DNA from: Planctomycetota bacterium | GTDB taxonomy: Bacteria > Planctomycetota > UBA1135 > GCA-002686595 | Assembly (NCBI GenBank): GCA_002683825.1 | Contig: NYUD01000016.1 | Span: forward strand, 1-64,000 | Direction of reading: 5' to 3' | Length of the DNA: 64,000 bases | Part shown: positions 16,395-24,973 of the stretch, in pieces | How the letters are laid out: every line of letters starts with the position of its first letter | Position numbering within the stretch: position 1 is the stretch's first letter | Notes under the pieces: model-generated | Databases searched by the model: none | What the model was told of the DNA's origin: nothing | The model's input: the letters and a program-made list of their open reading frames with translations, nothing else | Program-made: the position numbers and the translations under genes

Positions 16395-17863
16395 TGAAGT
16401 TTTTTACCAAGGATCAAAAGGCCCTTTCCCGGACCGACCTGCTCGCCGTTTTCGGCCCCGAGGGCAAGGCCCAAAAACTCCCCGCAGGAGTCAAGATTCC
16501 GCCCCTCGCTCGCGAAGCGTTTCGGGGGGAGTTTCGAGAAACCCGTCTGACCGACTCGGTCGGAGGGCCTGCGGCGCGCGTGCTTCAGATCGGGCTCGGG
16601 AAAAGAGAGCTCCTTACGCTCGAACGGGTGCGACGCGCAGCAGCCATTGCGGTCAAGAAAGCCGAGCGAGTGCGTGCGGCTTCCGTCGCGCTCTGGATCG
16701 ACGCCGGTGTCGACAAGGCCTGCGGGGCTTTCGAGGTGGGCCAGGCGGCTGCGGAGGGCGCGCTCCTCGGTTCCTACTCCTTCCAGGAGCTCAAGCGGGA
16801 GTCCAAGGGCCCCTTCCTCAAGAAGATCACGCTGCAGCTGGCCGATCGTTCCGGCATCAAAGGGGCAAGAGTCGGCACGTCGACCGGCGAAGCCAATCTC
16901 TTCGCGCGCCGGCTACAGGACATGCCGGGAAACCTCATGCGCCCGCGTGACATGGCGAAAGCAGCCCGAGCCATCGCGGCCAAGAGCCAGCGAATGACCG
17001 CCAAGATCATCGATGAGAAGGCGATGGCTCAGCTGGGCATGGGTTCGCTCCTATCGGTCTCCAAGGGCTCGGGAGAGCCTGCGTATCTCATTCATCTGAC
17101 GTACAAGCCGAAGTTGAAGGCTCGCGAAAGGGTGTGTTTCGTCGGCAAGGGGCTGACCTTCGATGCCGGTGGCATCAGCATCAAGCCGTCGGCCAAGATG
17201 GATGAAATGAAGTACGACATGTCCGGCGGTGCAGCCGTGCTGGGTGTGTTTCAGGCCCTGGTCAGACTCGATGTGCCGTTCGAGGTGCACGGTCTGGTGC
17301 CGACCTCCGAGAACCTACCGGACGGAAATGCCAACAAGCCAGGCGATCTGGTCAAGGCGCTGAACGGATTGACCATCGAGGTATTGAACACCGATGCGGA
17401 GGGGCGCCTGATTCTCTGCGATGCACTCGCCTATGCGGTGAAGAAGATCAAGCCCGATGTGATGGTCGACCTGGCGACCCTCACCGGCGCCGTCGTCGCC
17501 GCCCTGGGGCACGAGCTGACCGGTTGCATGGGTAATGACTCGGCCCTGAGCGATGCCCTCGTGGCCGCAGGCGAACGTTCCGGCGAGCTGGTCTGGCCCT
17601 TGCCACTTCTGGAGGTCCACAAGGATCACGTCAAGGGTGCGGTCGGCGACCTCAGGAACATCAACTCCGGTCAGGGGGCGGGTTCGACGGCCGGTGCGGC
17701 CTTCCTGTCCCACTTCGTCGGAGATGTTCCCTGGGCGCACCTCGACATTGCGGGCAGTGCCTGGGGTGCCGACGATCGGGACTACCAGGGAGGTCCTCTG
17801 GGGACCGGTGTCGGCGTGCGGCTGTTGGTCGACTTTCTGCAACAGCGCGGTACCAGGCGCTAA
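16394..17863 (+). CDS. pepA: Leucyl aminopeptidase, M17 family
   Basis: A cytoplasmic two-zinc aminopeptidase of the M17 family, removing N-terminal residues from peptides. The diagnostic NTDAEGRL motif is present, preceded by the metal-binding KGLTFDAGGISIKPS and MKYDMSGGAA segments and followed by DLATLTGA. The protein has 489 residues, as expected for the hexameric family. Start at ATG 16394; a GTG three bases earlier is possible. The start overlaps the last base of the ETF-QO stop codon, so the two are cotranscribed. In some bacteria PepA also binds DNA, but I see nothing here for or against that. Confidence 0.95.
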   Translation: MKFFTKDQKALSRTDLLAVFGPEGKAQKLPAGVKIPPLAREAFRGEFRETRLTDSVGGPAARVLQIGLGKRELLTLERVRRAAAIAVKKAERVRAASVALWIDAGVDKACGAFEVGQAAAEGALLGSYSFQELKRESKGPFLKKITLQLADRSGIKGARVGTSTGEANLFARRLQDMPGNLMRPRDMAKAARAIAAKSQRMTAKIIDEKAMAQLGMGSLLSVSKGSGEPAYLIHLTYKPKLKARERVCFVGKGLTFDAGGISIKPSAKMDEMKYDMSGGAAVLGVFQALVRLDVPFEVHGLVPTSENLPDGNANKPGDLVKALNGLTIEVLNTDAEGRLILCDALAYAVKKIKPDVMVDLATLTGAVVAALGHELTGCMGNDSALSDALVAAGERSGELVWPLPLLEVHKDHVKGAVGDLRNINSGQGAGSTAGAAFLSHFVGDVPWAHLDIAGSAWGADDRDYQGGPLGTGVGVRLLVDFLQQRGTRR

Positions 17864-17879
17864 GCCGGCTGACGCCTGA

Positions 17880-18854
17880 ATGGCTCTTGATTCTCAGGCC
17901 CTCGAGACTCCCAGCTCATCCGCGGGCCCTGCGGTGCTGGCGTTCGGAGGCAACGCCCTCCTTCCCGATCCCTTCCGCCCCGAACAACAGGAGGAGCGGG
18001 CGCGCGAACTGGCGCGTGCCGTCCTATTGCTCCTACGACGTTCGAGCGGTTTGGTGCTGGTGCACGGCAACGGGCCCCAGGTTGGAATGATCCTTCTGCG
18101 CGTCGAGGCCACGAAGAAGAAACTGCCTACCGAGCCGCTGGATACGCTGGTTGCCGAGACCCAGGGGAGCATCGGGATCCTCCTGGCACGTGCGCTTCGC
18201 AATGCGGTGGTTGCCGAAGGATCCTGGGCCGAGGTCATGACGCTCCTGACCCAGGTCATCGTCGATCCCAACGACCCGGCCTTTGCCAGGCCGGAGAAAC
18301 CGATCGGGCCCCATTACACCGACGAGCAGGCGCAGCTTCTTTCACGCGAGCGCAGCTGGTTCATGATGCTCGAGGAAGACAAGGGCTGGCGTCGTGCGGT
18401 GGCTTCTCCGCGTCCTCTACGGGTGGTCGAAATGCCGTCGATTGAAGCGGCCGCCCGAGCCGGTCGCGTGGTCATCGCCGGCGGCGGCGGGGGAGTTCCG
18501 GTCATCGACCAGCCCGGGCACGGCCTGCGCGGCATCGAGGCCGTCGTCGACAAGGACCGCACCGCGAGTCTTCTGGCCACGTCCCTCGCTGCCGGGATCT
18601 TCTGCATCCTGACCGGTGTGCCCAGCGTCCAGAAGAACTTCGGGAAGAAGAACGCCAGGCGTATCGACCGCCTCAGCGTGACGGAAGCACGTGAGTTGCT
18701 CGCACGGGGTGAGTTTCCACCGGGCAGCATGGCACCGAAAATCGAGGCAGCGCTCGAGTACGTCGAGCGCACGCGTCGGGAGGCCCTGATCACCGACACG
18801 ACGAATCTCAACCGGGCGCTGGACGGGGAGGAGGGGACGGTCCTGCACATCTGA
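17880..18854 (+). CDS. arcC: Carbamate kinase
   Basis: Carbamate kinase makes ATP from carbamoyl phosphate and ADP, the last step of the arginine deiminase, agmatine or allantoin routes. The 324-residue protein has the amino-acid-kinase fold with AFGGNAL at the start, LVLVHGNGPQVG, VIAGGGGGVPV and VVDKDRTASLLA, all characteristic of this family. Length is normal. Arginine deiminase and ornithine carbamoyltransferase genes are absent from the window, so the source of carbamoyl phosphate is unknown. It follows pepA by 16 bases and converges on the cupin gene. Confidence 0.93.
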   Translation: MALDSQALETPSSSAGPAVLAFGGNALLPDPFRPEQQEERARELARAVLLLLRRSSGLVLVHGNGPQVGMILLRVEATKKKLPTEPLDTLVAETQGSIGILLARALRNAVVAEGSWAEVMTLLTQVIVDPNDPAFARPEKPIGPHYTDEQAQLLSRERSWFMMLEEDKGWRRAVASPRPLRVVEMPSIEAAARAGRVVIAGGGGGVPVIDQPGHGLRGIEAVVDKDRTASLLATSLAAGIFCILTGVPSVQKNFGKKNARRIDRLSVTEARELLARGEFPPGSMAPKIEAALEYVERTRREALITDTTNLNRALDGEEGTVLHI

Positions 18855-18870
18855 ACTCCAGAGCCGGGGA

Positions 18871-19236
18871 TCAGATTTTCTCGAGCTCGCCCGCTTCGAT
18901 CGTGAGCTCGTTTTCGATGTTGCCGGTGTTGCGCGTCGTCGCCGGTTCGAAAAGCAGCACGGCTACCTCCTTGTGTGCTACAGGTTTGTGTTCTACCCCG
19001 CGCGGCACGATAAATAGCTCGCCTTTGCGCAATTGCACGACGCGGTCGCGCAAGTGCAGTTCCATTGCGCCATCGAGAACGAGAAAGAGCTCGTCCTCCT
19101 GCGCGTGTTGATGCCAGACGTACTCGCCCTGGAGCTTGGCGACCTTGACGTACTGACCGTTCAGCTCGCCCACGATCTTGGGAACCCAGTGTTTCGAAAA
19201 GCTACTCAGCTTTGAGGAGAGGATTACTTTTTCCAT
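18871..19236 (-). CDS. Small single-domain cupin protein
   Basis: A 121-residue minus-strand protein with a cupin_2-type beta barrel. Motif 1 reads WHQHAQEDELFLVLDGAMEL, giving metal-binding His, His and Glu, and motif 2 reads GELFIVPRGVEHKPVA with the third His. It is close to small cupins of the mannose-6-phosphate isomerase-like type. Substrate unknown. Its ATG at 19236 lies inside the end of the upstream heme/TPR gene (35-base overlap), so the two are probably cotranscribed. Confidence 0.88.
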   Translation of the reverse strand: MEKVILSSKLSSFSKHWVPKIVGELNGQYVKVAKLQGEYVWHQHAQEDELFLVLDGAMELHLRDRVVQLRKGELFIVPRGVEHKPVAHKEVAVLLFEPATTRNTGNIENELTIEAGELEKI

Positions 19237-21616
19237 GGGGAATTCTTGCGGCACGTTCGGCGATCTTCGTTTCGATATGCCGGAGCAGGGCGCCGACCTG
19301 CTTGTCCTCGGGGAGTTGTGCGCGCAGTTCGAGGGCATAGAGTTGCGCCCGGTCCCAGTCTTGCATTTGCGAGAACAGGACGGCCAGTGCGTGAACGATG
19401 GAGGGATCGTCGGGGGTCTGGGCGTGGGCCTTGAGGAGACGGACCTCGGCTTCCTTCCGGCGCTCGATGCGCTGGAGAGCCAGCCCGGCGTTGTACTGCT
19501 TGCGCGCATCTTCGGGGCGCATATCGGCGGCTCGGCCGAGAGAGTCGGCCGCCTCTTCGAAGCGTTGCACCTCCGCCAGGGCCAGGCCGAGTGAGTAGTG
19601 CAGCTCGGGCTCTTGCGGCGAAAGGGCTACACCTGCAAGGAGCACGTCGACCGCCTCGTTGCCCTTGCCCATCAGGCTCAGCAGTGTCGCCAGGTTGAAC
19701 CGGGCCGGCAGGAACCAGGGATCGAGCTCGAGCGCCTTCTTGTAGCTCTCCAGCGAGCCTTCCGGATCTGCGAGGGCGTGCTGCAGGATTCCCAGGTTGA
19801 GGTGCGCCGGGGCCTGGTCGGCCGAGAAGGTCTGCGCCCGTTCAAATTCCAGGAGCGCGTCCTCAACCGCCTTTCTCTCGTGTTCGGGCACGCCTTCCGG
19901 ATAGAGGTCGGCGAGCGAGCGTGCAGCCTGGATGCGAACGGCGCGGACGGGGTCGGAGACCAACGGCAGGACGTGCGCCAGGCGCTCCTCGGGGGCGAGC
20001 CGCTCCAGACCGATCAAGGCCGCCACGCGAACGTCAGGTGCGGGGTCGGCCAGGGCGTCGAACTTCGCGTCGACGCCGAAGGGCAAGAGGTGGGCCAGAA
20101 GTTCCAGGGCCGTGGCACGGGCGACCGGAGGTTGATTCGCATCGGCTGCGAGCGTGACCAGGGCTTCACGGGCATCGAAGGGATTGCGTCGAGCGCTGGC
20201 GAGCACATCGTCATACGCGAGCTCCTCGCGCGGTCCGTACCAGGTTTCGACCTGCTTTGCCGCCCACTCTGCATCGCGGTCCGCATGGCAGCCGTTGCAG
20301 GCGTTCGGCGTCCCGAACTCGACGCTCAGGTCGGGCCGGGGCACGCGCAGACTGTGGTCGTGGCGCGGGTCGACGACCATGTAGGTCTTGGCCGGCATGT
20401 GGCATTCGATGCAGCGCGAACCGCTGGACCCGTTGGCATGAAAATGATGTTCGGGGGAGTCGTAGTTCTTTTGCGCTAGCGTTTCGAAGCGTTCGAGGGG
20501 TGCGTAGGGGCTGTGGCACTGCAAGCACAGGGCATTCCCTTGCGCTTGCGGTTTGAGCGTGTGCGGATCGTGGCAGTCGCTGCAGACGACGCCGCGCGTG
20601 TGCATTTTGCTTTGTACGAACGAGCCGTACACGTACACCTCGCCGTCGATCTGTCCGTCGGCGTGGTAAGACCCCGGACGCAGTAGTTCGGGCATAAAGC
20701 TGTCGTGAAACTCGCCCTCGCGATCGATTTTTTCGGCCAGTCGCATGCGCAGGGAATGACAGGCGGCGCAGGTTTGAACTTGACCGGGCTGGCCCCGTGC
20801 GAGCCGCTTCCTGAAGCCGAAGGAACTCGAAGGGGAAGCGTTCTCTCCGGAGGCTGCGGCCGTGACCCACGCAAGGTGCTCCTCGCCGGGACCGTGGCAG
20901 GCCTGGCACCCCACATCGAGCGCGGCCCAGGTCGTAGCGTATGAATCCGTTGTGGGGTCGTAATTTTTCTCGAGGTGCGTCGAGTGGCAGTCCGCGCACA
21001 TGGAGTTCCAGTTCTGCTGCCGGCCGGTCCAGTGCAGGGGGTCGCCCGGGTCGAAATCGTCCTCGGGATAGAGGGAAAACCAGCGTTCGTTTTCCGTGTC
21101 CCAGGCGATCGTCAAGCACTGCAAGCGCCCGCCCGGAAAGGCGATCAAATACTGTTGCAAGGGTTCGACGCCGAAGGTGTAGCGAACGGGAAAGTCGTGC
21201 TCCTTGCCATCCGGGCCTTCGGTCCTGCATACGAAGTCGTCGCCGTCGCGAAGGAAGAGAGCTCGCACCTTGCCGTCGTCGAAGCGCGCGCCCTCGAAGT
21301 CCGCCAGAACCGTCTGCCCGGTCGCCTCCTGCATGGCCAGGTCGTGATGGGATGCGCGCCAGCCCCCGGCCTCTTCTACGTGGCAGCCCATGCAAAGCCG
21401 GTCGGAGACATAACCGGCGACCGCGATCTCGCGGGGCGACGCCCCCTCCTGGCAGGGGGAGCAGCCGAGGGGAACGAGAGCCCAGGCGAGAGTCGGCCCC
21501 GCCAGGGAATACGATTTCCTCCTGCGGAGGGAGGGCTCAAGGTCCGTTGCGCGGGACACGTGTCCCATCCTGGCCAACTCTCGGCTCTGGGCAAGGGATG
21601 CGGCAAAAACTCTCAC
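19202..21616 (-). CDS. Secreted multiheme cytochrome c (eight CxxCH) with HEAT and TPR repeats
   Basis: This 804-residue protein has an N-terminal basic-hydrophobic export signal (RRRKSYSLAGPTLAWALV). Eight heme-binding motifs follow: CMGCH, CADCH, CQACH, CAACH, CSDCH, CLQCH, CIECH and CNGCH. After the hemes come HEAT-like helices (about 480-570) and then TPR units to the C-terminus. It is therefore an exported electron carrier or reductase linked to protein-protein interaction repeats. The annotated GTG start at 21616 is uncertain; ATG 21568 would begin just before the signal sequence. The divergent gene starts only 47 bases away. I do not recognise a named enzyme; the distant cytochrome c554-like families are possible relatives. 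Confidence 0.88.
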   Translation of the reverse strand: MRVFAASLAQSRELARMGHVSRATDLEPSLRRRKSYSLAGPTLAWALVPLGCSPCQEGASPREIAVAGYVSDRLCMGCHVEEAGGWRASHHDLAMQEATGQTVLADFEGARFDDGKVRALFLRDGDDFVCRTEGPDGKEHDFPVRYTFGVEPLQQYLIAFPGGRLQCLTIAWDTENERWFSLYPEDDFDPGDPLHWTGRQQNWNSMCADCHSTHLEKNYDPTTDSYATTWAALDVGCQACHGPGEEHLAWVTAAASGENASPSSSFGFRKRLARGQPGQVQTCAACHSLRMRLAEKIDREGEFHDSFMPELLRPGSYHADGQIDGEVYVYGSFVQSKMHTRGVVCSDCHDPHTLKPQAQGNALCLQCHSPYAPLERFETLAQKNYDSPEHHFHANGSSGSRCIECHMPAKTYMVVDPRHDHSLRVPRPDLSVEFGTPNACNGCHADRDAEWAAKQVETWYGPREELAYDDVLASARRNPFDAREALVTLAADANQPPVARATALELLAHLLPFGVDAKFDALADPAPDVRVAALIGLERLAPEERLAHVLPLVSDPVRAVRIQAARSLADLYPEGVPEHERKAVEDALLEFERAQTFSADQAPAHLNLGILQHALADPEGSLESYKKALELDPWFLPARFNLATLLSLMGKGNEAVDVLLAGVALSPQEPELHYSLGLALAEVQRFEEAADSLGRAADMRPEDARKQYNAGLALQRIERRKEAEVRLLKAHAQTPDDPSIVHALAVLFSQMQDWDRAQLYALELRAQLPEDKQVGALLRHIETKIAERAARIPHGKSNPLLKAE

Positions 21617-21663
21617 GGTGCGCGTGAAGAACTTCGGGCGCCCCGGGTAGGCTCTCGGGCGCC

Positions 21664-22419
21664 ATGGCAGAAGGGAACAAGTCGAGCACCGTCTGGCGGA
21701 TCACCCGCTGGCTCCTGCCCGTGTACACGGACGAAATAGGGGGACAGAGGATCCTCGTATACACCTGCTTCCCGAAGGCTTTTTACTTCTATCTCGTCTG
21801 GCTTCCGGGGTTCTTTGTCCTGGGGCTGAACCAGATGGAAATGCTGACCGACACCGCCGTTGTCTGGTGGATGTTCGGCTTCTGCCTCCTGGCCTACCTC
21901 GTGATTGCTGAAGACACAGGTCCGATGGGTTTTGCCATGTTGATCTCGGCCTTGGTCACCTTCGGGGTGTTGTTTCAGAACGGCTTCTTCGACTGGCTGG
22001 GGGCCCAGAAGCTCAAGTCGGCGCTCGACAACCTGACGCTCTCGCTCGATCCCGGCACGCTCCTGGTGTTGAACACCTTGCTCCTTCTGGTTTGGTGCGC
22101 CGTCTACCTGTTCGCGGTGATCTGGAAGAAACGCGAACTGGCCTCCCTGCGTCGAGCGAAGCTGCGCCCGCCACTGGGGCGCAAACCCGTTCCCATCGTC
22201 GGGCGCGTCGTCGACAACAAGGTGCGCGACGTGTTCGAGCTGATCTTCGGTTTTGGGGCCTACGATGTGGAAATTTCGTATGCCAACGGGAAGACGATCG
22301 ACGTGGACAAGAACTGCGTGGGCCTGGCCCTGAAGTTGAAGGTGTTTAGCGACATCATTTCCCGGATACCGACGCGCGAGGAAGAGGCGGCCGTGGCGGC
22401 GGAGGCCGAGCCCACGTGA
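21664..22419 (+). CDS. Hypothetical membrane protein with four TM helices and cytoplasmic tail
   Basis: No family recognised. The 251-residue protein has hydrophobic stretches at about residues 38-57 (FYFYLVWLPGFFVLGL), 66-82 (VVWWMFGFCLLAYLV), 88-104 (GFAMLISALVTFGVLF) and 132-150 (LLVLNTLLLLVWCAVYLFAV). A positively charged segment (KKRELASLRRAKLR) and a soluble C-terminal domain of about 95 residues follow. The tail ends in an acidic/Ala-rich EEEAAVAAEAEPT. The gene is divergent from the multiheme cytochrome with a very short shared promoter region, which hints at joint regulation but nothing more. Confidence 0.75.
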   Translation: MAEGNKSSTVWRITRWLLPVYTDEIGGQRILVYTCFPKAFYFYLVWLPGFFVLGLNQMEMLTDTAVVWWMFGFCLLAYLVIAEDTGPMGFAMLISALVTFGVLFQNGFFDWLGAQKLKSALDNLTLSLDPGTLLVLNTLLLLVWCAVYLFAVIWKKRELASLRRAKLRPPLGRKPVPIVGRVVDNKVRDVFELIFGFGAYDVEISYANGKTIDVDKNCVGLALKLKVFSDIISRIPTREEEAAVAAEAEPT

Positions 22420-22994
22420 CGTAGCGGCTGGCGCGGGTGTTCTTGTTTCCCGATGGGCTCGCCACTTTTCAATGCGCTCTTTGTTCACCGGGGGAATGTG
22501 CTCGTTCGTGGCGCGCGGGTGATACGGAGGGATGACGTGCGAGGGGGCGTCCGGGCGGTCGCGGCGCCCATCGTGTTGATGGGTTCCGGGAGGACGACGG
22601 CGAGCGCCAGGGTGGGCGGGCGCGGCGTCGCCCGGTCGACTCCCTCTCCGGCGACACGCCCGCGATCGTCCGGAAGATCCCCGGGGGCCTGGCCAGGTAC
22701 GCGGGCCCGAAGATCTGTGGCGCCACGAAGGCGCCGCTCCGGGTCATCTCGCGCGCGGGCAGGGCCCGACGCCCCTTCCGGTTGACGAGTCCCCTGCGCT
22801 CGAACCCCGGCGGGTAGAGCACGCTCCAGAGCACCGCGAGAGCCGGCAGCTCGAGCGACGGTCGCCCCCGACCGGGCCCTCCGAAGGTGCCCCCAGGGCC
22901 GGGGTCATGCCTGGCCGTCCCGGCATCGCTGGCGCTCCATTCGAACCCCACGGAGCCCCGGGGGGAATCGTCTTTGTGGGAAGCTTCGCGGCCC
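22420..22994. other. Intergenic stretch before the rod-shape operon, no convincing gene
   Basis: 575 bases of very GC-rich sequence. A minus-strand frame of about 200 residues is open here but is Arg/Pro-rich, overlaps the start of mreC and shows no known domain. The promoter of the mreC-rodA operon must lie here or close by; no clear motif is seen. Confidence 0.4.
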
Positions 22995-24464
22995 ATGCTT
23001 GACCTGCCCGATCCCGCTCGCACAGTCACCCTGGAAGCAATGGTCGCGCACCCCAGGAACCGCAGCTCCACGCGGGCACAGCTCGCCTGGTTTCTCTTCT
23101 GGTCTGCCTGTCTACTGGGCAGTCTGCGGGCCGCTGCGCCTGCGGATCCGCGCCTGTCCTGGCTGAAGGCGCCGTTGCGCTTTGCCGCCGACCTCGCTTC
23201 GCCCTTGCACCTCTTGCGAGCGTCGCGGGTCCAGGCGGCCGAGGGTCGGCTCGTGCGCGCCTATCCCCTGGAGGAGCGAGAGCACCGGCGCGTGCTCGAG
23301 GACCTGGCCCGCGCCTCGGAACCGCACGACCCCCGCATTCGGGAGGGTCGGCGCATCGTTGCGGGGGAAGTGATAGGGCGTCTGACCGCGGATCAGTTGC
23401 GCATCCATCTGCGCGACGGTCGGGGTGTGCGACGGGGGCTTCCGGTGGCCTGCGGCAACGCCTACGTCGGTCGCGTGATCGATGTACGTCATCGGGGCAG
23501 CGCCGCCGTTGCCGAAGCGGTGGTCGAGCTGGTGACTGCCTCCGCTTTTCACGTCGGTGGTCGTATCGCTCGAGACGGCGACGACGGAGCCGTCTTCCTG
23601 ATCGTCGGCGGGCTCGCGAACGAAAGCCGAGACACGGTGAAGCTGGCCGTTCAACACCCCTCGGACAGAACGGTTGCATCCGGCGAGGTGCGTGTCTTCG
23701 AGCGTTTCGAGGAGGCGGAGAAATTTTCGGACCTGGCCGAGGGATTGGTTCTGGGGCAACTCGAGCGTGATTCCGAGAGCGGTTCGTTTTGCGTGTTGCC
23801 ACAACTGGACTACCTGGACGGACTCTTCCACGTGGTCGTACTCGCACCGCTCGAATCCCGTCCCGAAGAAGACCCTACGGCTCGTCGTGGTCTCGCCGAC
23901 GAACGCTGGCTGCAGAAGCGTGCGCTGGTTCTCGGCGACCCCAGTCCCTGGCGAAGTTCCACGAAAATCGGCGCGGGGCGACTCGCCGGGATTTTTCCGG
24001 GCGCAGCGGTGACCGGCGTGGGGGGGCGGCTTCTCGGACGCGTTTCCAGGGCCGGTCCGCTCGCGGCCGACGTGAGTCTTCTCGACGATCCGGGCTTTCG
24101 CCTGGTCGCCGTGGCCACGCTTGAAGGTACGTCACCACCCCGCGTGCTCGGTCGGCTGATCTCGTCCGGGCGCGACCCCGTGAGCGGTGCCATCCGGATG
24201 CGCTGGATCGTGCGGGTCGGACTGGGAGAGATCGTCGGGTTTGCCGGGCGCGATTCCGTACGCGCGCGCTTGTTCACGGGATCCGGAGACGAGGGATTAC
24301 CCGCCGGGCTCTTTTTCGGAGAAACGATACTGCCGCTCGATGCCGCCCCAGGGCAGGTGCGCGAACTCCGGATCGAAACCGACGTCGACGGCCGGGACGT
24401 GCGAACCCTGTTTGCGCGCATCGCTCCGTCCCACCAGGCGACCTCGAGCGGTGGGGGGCTCTGA
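22995..24464 (+). CDS. mreC: MreC-like rod-shape protein with two MreC-type halves
   Basis: MreC is a periplasmic, membrane-anchored component of the elongasome that activates PBP2-RodA. The 489-residue protein has one N-terminal helix (AQLAWFLFWSACLLGSL), a short coiled-coil stretch rich in Arg, Glu and Leu (about 60-105), and beta-rich domains. GVRRGLPVACGNAYVGRVID resembles the conserved MreC 'G-V-x-x-G-x-x-V...G-L-V-G-R-V' core. A second similar block (GAGRLAGIFPGAAVTGVGGR) occurs near residue 330. Family members are usually 280-370 residues, so this is long. The identification rests on weak sequence similarity plus position directly before mreD, mrdA and rodA. Alternative start: ATG 23040, which has a better ribosome binding site. 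No mreB is adjacent. Confidence 0.75.
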   Translation: MLDLPDPARTVTLEAMVAHPRNRSSTRAQLAWFLFWSACLLGSLRAAAPADPRLSWLKAPLRFAADLASPLHLLRASRVQAAEGRLVRAYPLEEREHRRVLEDLARASEPHDPRIREGRRIVAGEVIGRLTADQLRIHLRDGRGVRRGLPVACGNAYVGRVIDVRHRGSAAVAEAVVELVTASAFHVGGRIARDGDDGAVFLIVGGLANESRDTVKLAVQHPSDRTVASGEVRVFERFEEAEKFSDLAEGLVLGQLERDSESGSFCVLPQLDYLDGLFHVVVLAPLESRPEEDPTARRGLADERWLQKRALVLGDPSPWRSSTKIGAGRLAGIFPGAAVTGVGGRLLGRVSRAGPLAADVSLLDDPGFRLVAVATLEGTSPPRVLGRLISSGRDPVSGAIRMRWIVRVGLGEIVGFAGRDSVRARLFTGSGDEGLPAGLFFGETILPLDAAPGQVRELRIETDVDGRDVRTLFARIAPSHQATSSGGGL

Positions 24465-24973
24465 TGCGTCGCCTCTCCCTCGCCGGATACCTGTTCGTGT
24501 TTCTTTGGAGCGTGTGGTTCTTTGCGATTCAGGGCTTCCTGGTGAATGGCGGTCTGGGTTTGTGGGTTCCCGATCTGGGCCTGGTCTTGCTCTTGGGACT
24601 CGATGCCCGTCTTCGTTCCGACGAGATGCGCCGTGTGGCGCTCCTGGTGGCGCTCGCTCGCTCGACGTTCAGTGCCGACTCTGCGGCGGCCATCATCACC
24701 GGCTATCTGGGGGTAGTGGGGGTCACCTCCGCGCTGCGAAAGGGACTTGAGATCGACGGCTTCCTGCTGCGCAGCCTCGTGGCTGCGTTCTTTTCCGCGA
24801 CGCTTTCCGCCTGGTGGATGGTCTGCCATCAGATCGGTCTCGAAACCCCCGTGACCATCGCTCCCGAACTACTGGGACCCGCGGCGCTTTCGACGGCGGC
24901 TTGTGCCCTCATCGTCGGGCCGGCGCTGGTAAGGCTCCCCGGCTTTTCGTCGATTCGAGGCAGGCGGCGATGA
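24464..24973 (+). CDS. mreD: MreD-like membrane protein of the elongasome
   Basis: A 169-residue integral membrane protein with about five hydrophobic helices (for example LSLAGYLFVFLWSVWFFAI and LGLVLLLGLD). It lies exactly where MreD is found, between mreC and the PBP2 gene, with overlapping start/stop codons on both sides (TGATG and ATGA). MreD is a poorly conserved partner of MreC whose exact role is unresolved. Sequence alone would not prove the assignment; size, topology and operon position do most of the work. Confidence 0.75.
   Translation: MRRLSLAGYLFVFLWSVWFFAIQGFLVNGGLGLWVPDLGLVLLLGLDARLRSDEMRRVALLVALARSTFSADSAAAIITGYLGVVGVTSALRKGLEIDGFLLRSLVAAFFSATLSAWWMVCHQIGLETPVTIAPELLGPAALSTAACALIVGPALVRLPGFSSIRGRRR

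Noticed and set aside
22469..23071. 200-codon minus-strand frame before mreC
   Set aside because: Overlaps the start of mreC, is Arg/Pro-rich and shows no known domain; it may be a decayed gene but cannot be supported.
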